Position numbers and translations under genes: made by a program | Assembly (NCBI GenBank): GCA_041747075.1 | Contig: JBGTFW010000306.1 | Location: 1 to 33,074, forward strand | DNA from: CAJQPP01 sp041747075 | Lineage (GTDB): Bacteria > Planctomycetota > Planctomycetia > Pirellulales > Pirellulaceae | DNA length: 33,074 nucleotides | Direction of reading: 5' to 3' | Shown here: piece after piece, positions 31,332 to 33,074 of the stretch | Numbering within the stretch: position 1 is the first letter of the stretch | Layout: each line of letters opens with the position of its first letter | Notes under the pieces: model-generated | Databases searched by the model: none | The model's input: only the letters and a program-made list of their open reading frames with translations | Told to the model about the DNA's origin: nothing

Positions 31332-31791
31332 GGAATTCGCAAGCCAGATTTCTGAGTCCAGTTTTGCACTATTTTGGGGGAAAATTGCTATCGGCAAAAA
31401 ACGCGGACCGGCGCGGAGAATCAGGTTCTTGAATCCAGTTCTCAACGCGCACGGGAGCCGCTCGTGTATCTTACCGAATCTTTCAACCTCCTGCTCCAGG
31501 TCTTTCTCCCGGTTTTTTACCCGCCCCGCGATTGATACCTTGCCCCTCTCTGAGATGACGGGCGATGAAAGCCGCAATGCAGCGACACAAAGGCAATGAG
31601 GCCTCTTCGGTTCTTCCGCGGTTCGTGACGCGAGACAAAAAAGTGGCATGCCTTGCGTCGATGCGCCTTCGCGCTTTGGCGTTAAAGAAAAGTTCAACGC
31701 AAAGACACAAGGTCGCGAAGGCGCGAAGAAGAATCGGAAAATGCATTACGTCCGGCGGACTCGTTTTCTGGTGGAATCCGCTGACTCCCGC
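31332..31791. other. 460-bp spacer between dxs and nadK
   Basis: No convincing gene is present. Part of the minus strand (about 31332-31540) is open and encodes a basic, helical-looking stretch in frame with nadK (KNREKDLEQEVERFGKIHER), which I cannot assign and treat as non-coding or decayed. The dxs-proximal half contains a long imperfect inverted repeat at 31663-31724. A promoter for nadK should lie near 31360-31400, but no pair stands out. Confidence 0.5.
31663..31724. repeat. Long imperfect inverted repeat (CGCAAAG / GCGCGAAG type)
   Basis: GCGCCTTCGCG (31663-31673) pairs exactly with CGCGAAGGCGC (31714-31724). Inside, CTTTGGCGTT pairs with AACGCAAAG with one bulged base. The words AACGCAAAG and GCGAAGGCGCGAAG resemble a repeat I recall between genes in many environmental bacteria. 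It lies downstream of dxs and could end or stabilise that transcript. Confidence 0.75.
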
Positions 31792-33074
31792 TCACCGTGG
31801 CGTCGGGACAGCGTTGCCTTTCCTCGTCACCGGTTTCCCCGCCAGGTGCCGGCAGGTCGCGGCGATTCCGGCGGCATCCATTTTCAGTTCGGCCAGCAAT
31901 TCACTCCGTTCGCCATGCTCAACGAAGCGGTCGGGAATGCCCAGCCGGTGAACATGCGAGCAGTCGATGCCCATGGTCGAACCGAGTTCCAGCACCGCGC
32001 TCCCGAACCCCCCCATCAACATCCCTTCCTCAACGGTGATGACAAAAGGCATTTCGCGGAGCGCCTTGGCGATCGTTTCGCTGTCAAGCGGTTTGACGAA
32101 CCGCGCGTTGATAACGCCCACGTCCAGTCCTTCCTTGCGCAATGACTCCGCGGCACGAAGGCAGTTCACCAGCAACGCACCGGCGCAGATGATCATACCG
32201 TCGCGTCCCCACGCAAAGATTTCCGCGCGGCCAGGCTCGACTGGCCTCGGATTTCGCGGCAGCTCGACGCCGGTGTCCTTGGGATAGCGGATCGCGCACG
32301 GCGTGTCATGCGACATGGCGAAGTCGAGCATCAGCGGCAGATCGCGCGCGTCACCCGGTGCCATCACCACCATGTTGGGAAACATTCGCATATAGACCAT
32401 GTCGAACGTTCCGTGATGAGTCGGTCCGTCGGCGGCCGTCAGGCCCGCCCGGTCCATCATAAACGTGACCGGCAGGTTCTGGAGGCAGACTTCCTGAAAA
32501 ACCTGGTCGATGCTGCGCTGGAGGAACGTGCTGTAGATATCCACGATGGGGCGGCATCCGGTCTTTGCTTGTCCGGCGGCGAAGGCGACCGCATGGGATT
32601 CACAAATGCCCGTATCAAAAAACTGGCCGGGAAATTCCTCGCGAACCTTCTCCAGCTTGTTCCCCTGGCACATCGCCGCCGTGATGACGGTCGCCAGCGG
32701 ATTGCACCGCAAATGCGACGCGATCGCGTCGGCGGCGAAATCCGTATACGCGCGTGACGACGATTTCGGAGGCGGCACGGCGCGGTCTTCCTCCCGTTCA
32801 AACGCGGGAGGTGTGTGAAAGTATACCGGGTCGTCGGCGGCAGGCTGGAACCCGTGCCCCTTGCGGGTGATCACGTGCAGGAGGACCGGCCCCTTGATGT
32901 TGCGCACCATGCGAAGGTACTTGCGCAACAGCGAAATGTCGTGCCCGTCGATCGGGCCGAGATAGCGGAAGCCGAGGTCCTCGAACATCATCCCGCCATG
33001 GAGGCCTGCTTTGACGGCTTCTTTCATCTGCGCGAGGAACCGCTCGACGGGCTCGCCGAGCAGCGGCACGCGGT
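31792..33074 (-). CDS. dxs: 1-deoxy-D-xylulose-5-phosphate synthase, C-terminal part (runs off the window)
   Basis: About 427 residues are visible; the N-terminus, with the thiamine-diphosphate GDG...N motif, lies beyond 33074. The visible part begins near FEDLGFRYLGPIDGHD and HVITRKGHGFQPAADDP. The pyrimidine-binding domain has DTGICESHAVAFAAGQA, whose Glu is the cofactor-activating residue, and DRAGLTAADGPTHHGTFDM. The C-terminal transketolase domain has GSAVLELG and RLGIPDRFVEHG. It makes DXP from pyruvate and glyceraldehyde-3-phosphate, the first step of the MEP isoprenoid route. THHG in place of the common THQG, and CESH in place of AEQH, are mild variants. The stop is at 31792, followed by a long inverted repeat. 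Confidence 0.95.
   Translation of the reverse strand, partial: RVPLLGEPVERFLAQMKEAVKAGLHGGMMFEDLGFRYLGPIDGHDISLLRKYLRMVRNIKGPVLLHVITRKGHGFQPAADDPVYFHTPPAFEREEDRAVPPPKSSSRAYTDFAADAIASHLRCNPLATVITAAMCQGNKLEKVREEFPGQFFDTGICESHAVAFAAGQAKTGCRPIVDIYSTFLQRSIDQVFQEVCLQNLPVTFMMDRAGLTAADGPTHHGTFDMVYMRMFPNMVVMAPGDARDLPLMLDFAMSHDTPCAIRYPKDTGVELPRNPRPVEPGRAEIFAWGRDGMIICAGALLVNCLRAAESLRKEGLDVGVINARFVKPLDSETIAKALREMPFVITVEEGMLMGGFGSAVLELGSTMGIDCSHVHRLGIPDRFVEHGERSELLAELKMDAAGIAATCRHLAGKPVTRKGNAVPTPR

Noticed and set aside
31332..31697. 122-codon N-terminal extension of NAD kinase
   Set aside because: The extension has no NADK character, and the normal family N-terminus begins at 31331. The open frame is probably chance, though a decayed gene cannot be excluded.

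Overview
The window looks like a planctomycete chromosome fragment, probably from a Pirellulales-like lineage, though the rank below phylum is a guess. The basis is moderate-to-high GC, long intergenic spacers holding several unrelated palindromic repeats, uncharacterised secreted proteins and a lipoprotein of planctomycete type, a 1351-residue orphan protein, and a mix of Shine-Dalgarno and poor or absent ribosome sites. No tRNA, rRNA, CRISPR array or intact insertion sequence was seen.

Layout. 1-1150: a decayed RHS/YD-repeat fragment with a frameshift, then a 39-bp tandem repeat. 1150-2949 (minus): a family-2 glycosyltransferase and a lipoprotein. 3122-7029 (plus): a good sigma70-type promoter, a long leader, an HTH-receiver response regulator, a soluble histidine kinase and an NhaC-type antiporter. 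7294-9336: a secreted Pro/Gln-rich protein converging on a thiolase. 9517-13572: the 1351-residue protein. 13569-17466: prpB-prpC (2-methylcitrate pathway, minus) divergent from ATP-dependent PEP carboxykinase. 17513-19660: a LOG-family protein, then on the minus strand a DUF2752 protein and two zinc-ribbon membrane proteins, one of the CD225/dispanin type. 19661-20180: degenerate repeats and a frameshifted helix-hairpin-helix (ComEA-like) remnant. 20181-20537: a PilZ protein. 20860-22422: leuA.

22535-26777 is the most interesting part. It is a tightly overlapping minus-strand operon of homocitrate synthase, homoaconitase large and small subunits, and homoisocitrate dehydrogenase. These are the four steps from 2-oxoglutarate to 2-oxoadipate in the alpha-aminoadipate (AAA) lysine route. 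The synthase resembles LYS20/LysS and the dehydrogenase resembles LYS12/HICDH, rather than leucine enzymes. Ahead of it lies what reads as a transcription attenuator: a promoter, a 22-codon GTG-initiated peptide containing K-I-K-G-K, a UUCG hairpin, and an intrinsic terminator 28 nt before the synthase start. I propose lysine-responsive attenuation of a planctomycete AAA operon. The later AAA genes are not in the window.

26796-33074: glnS, a secreted double-CxxC protein with its own promoter and terminator, a secreted protein transcribed after NAD kinase, a long imperfect inverted repeat, and the C-terminal part of DXS, which runs off the end.

Central metabolism dominates. Thiolase, PrpB, PrpC and PckA fit acyl-CoA and propionyl-CoA breakdown feeding gluconeogenesis. 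The leuA/AAA block supplies branched-chain and possibly lysine precursors.
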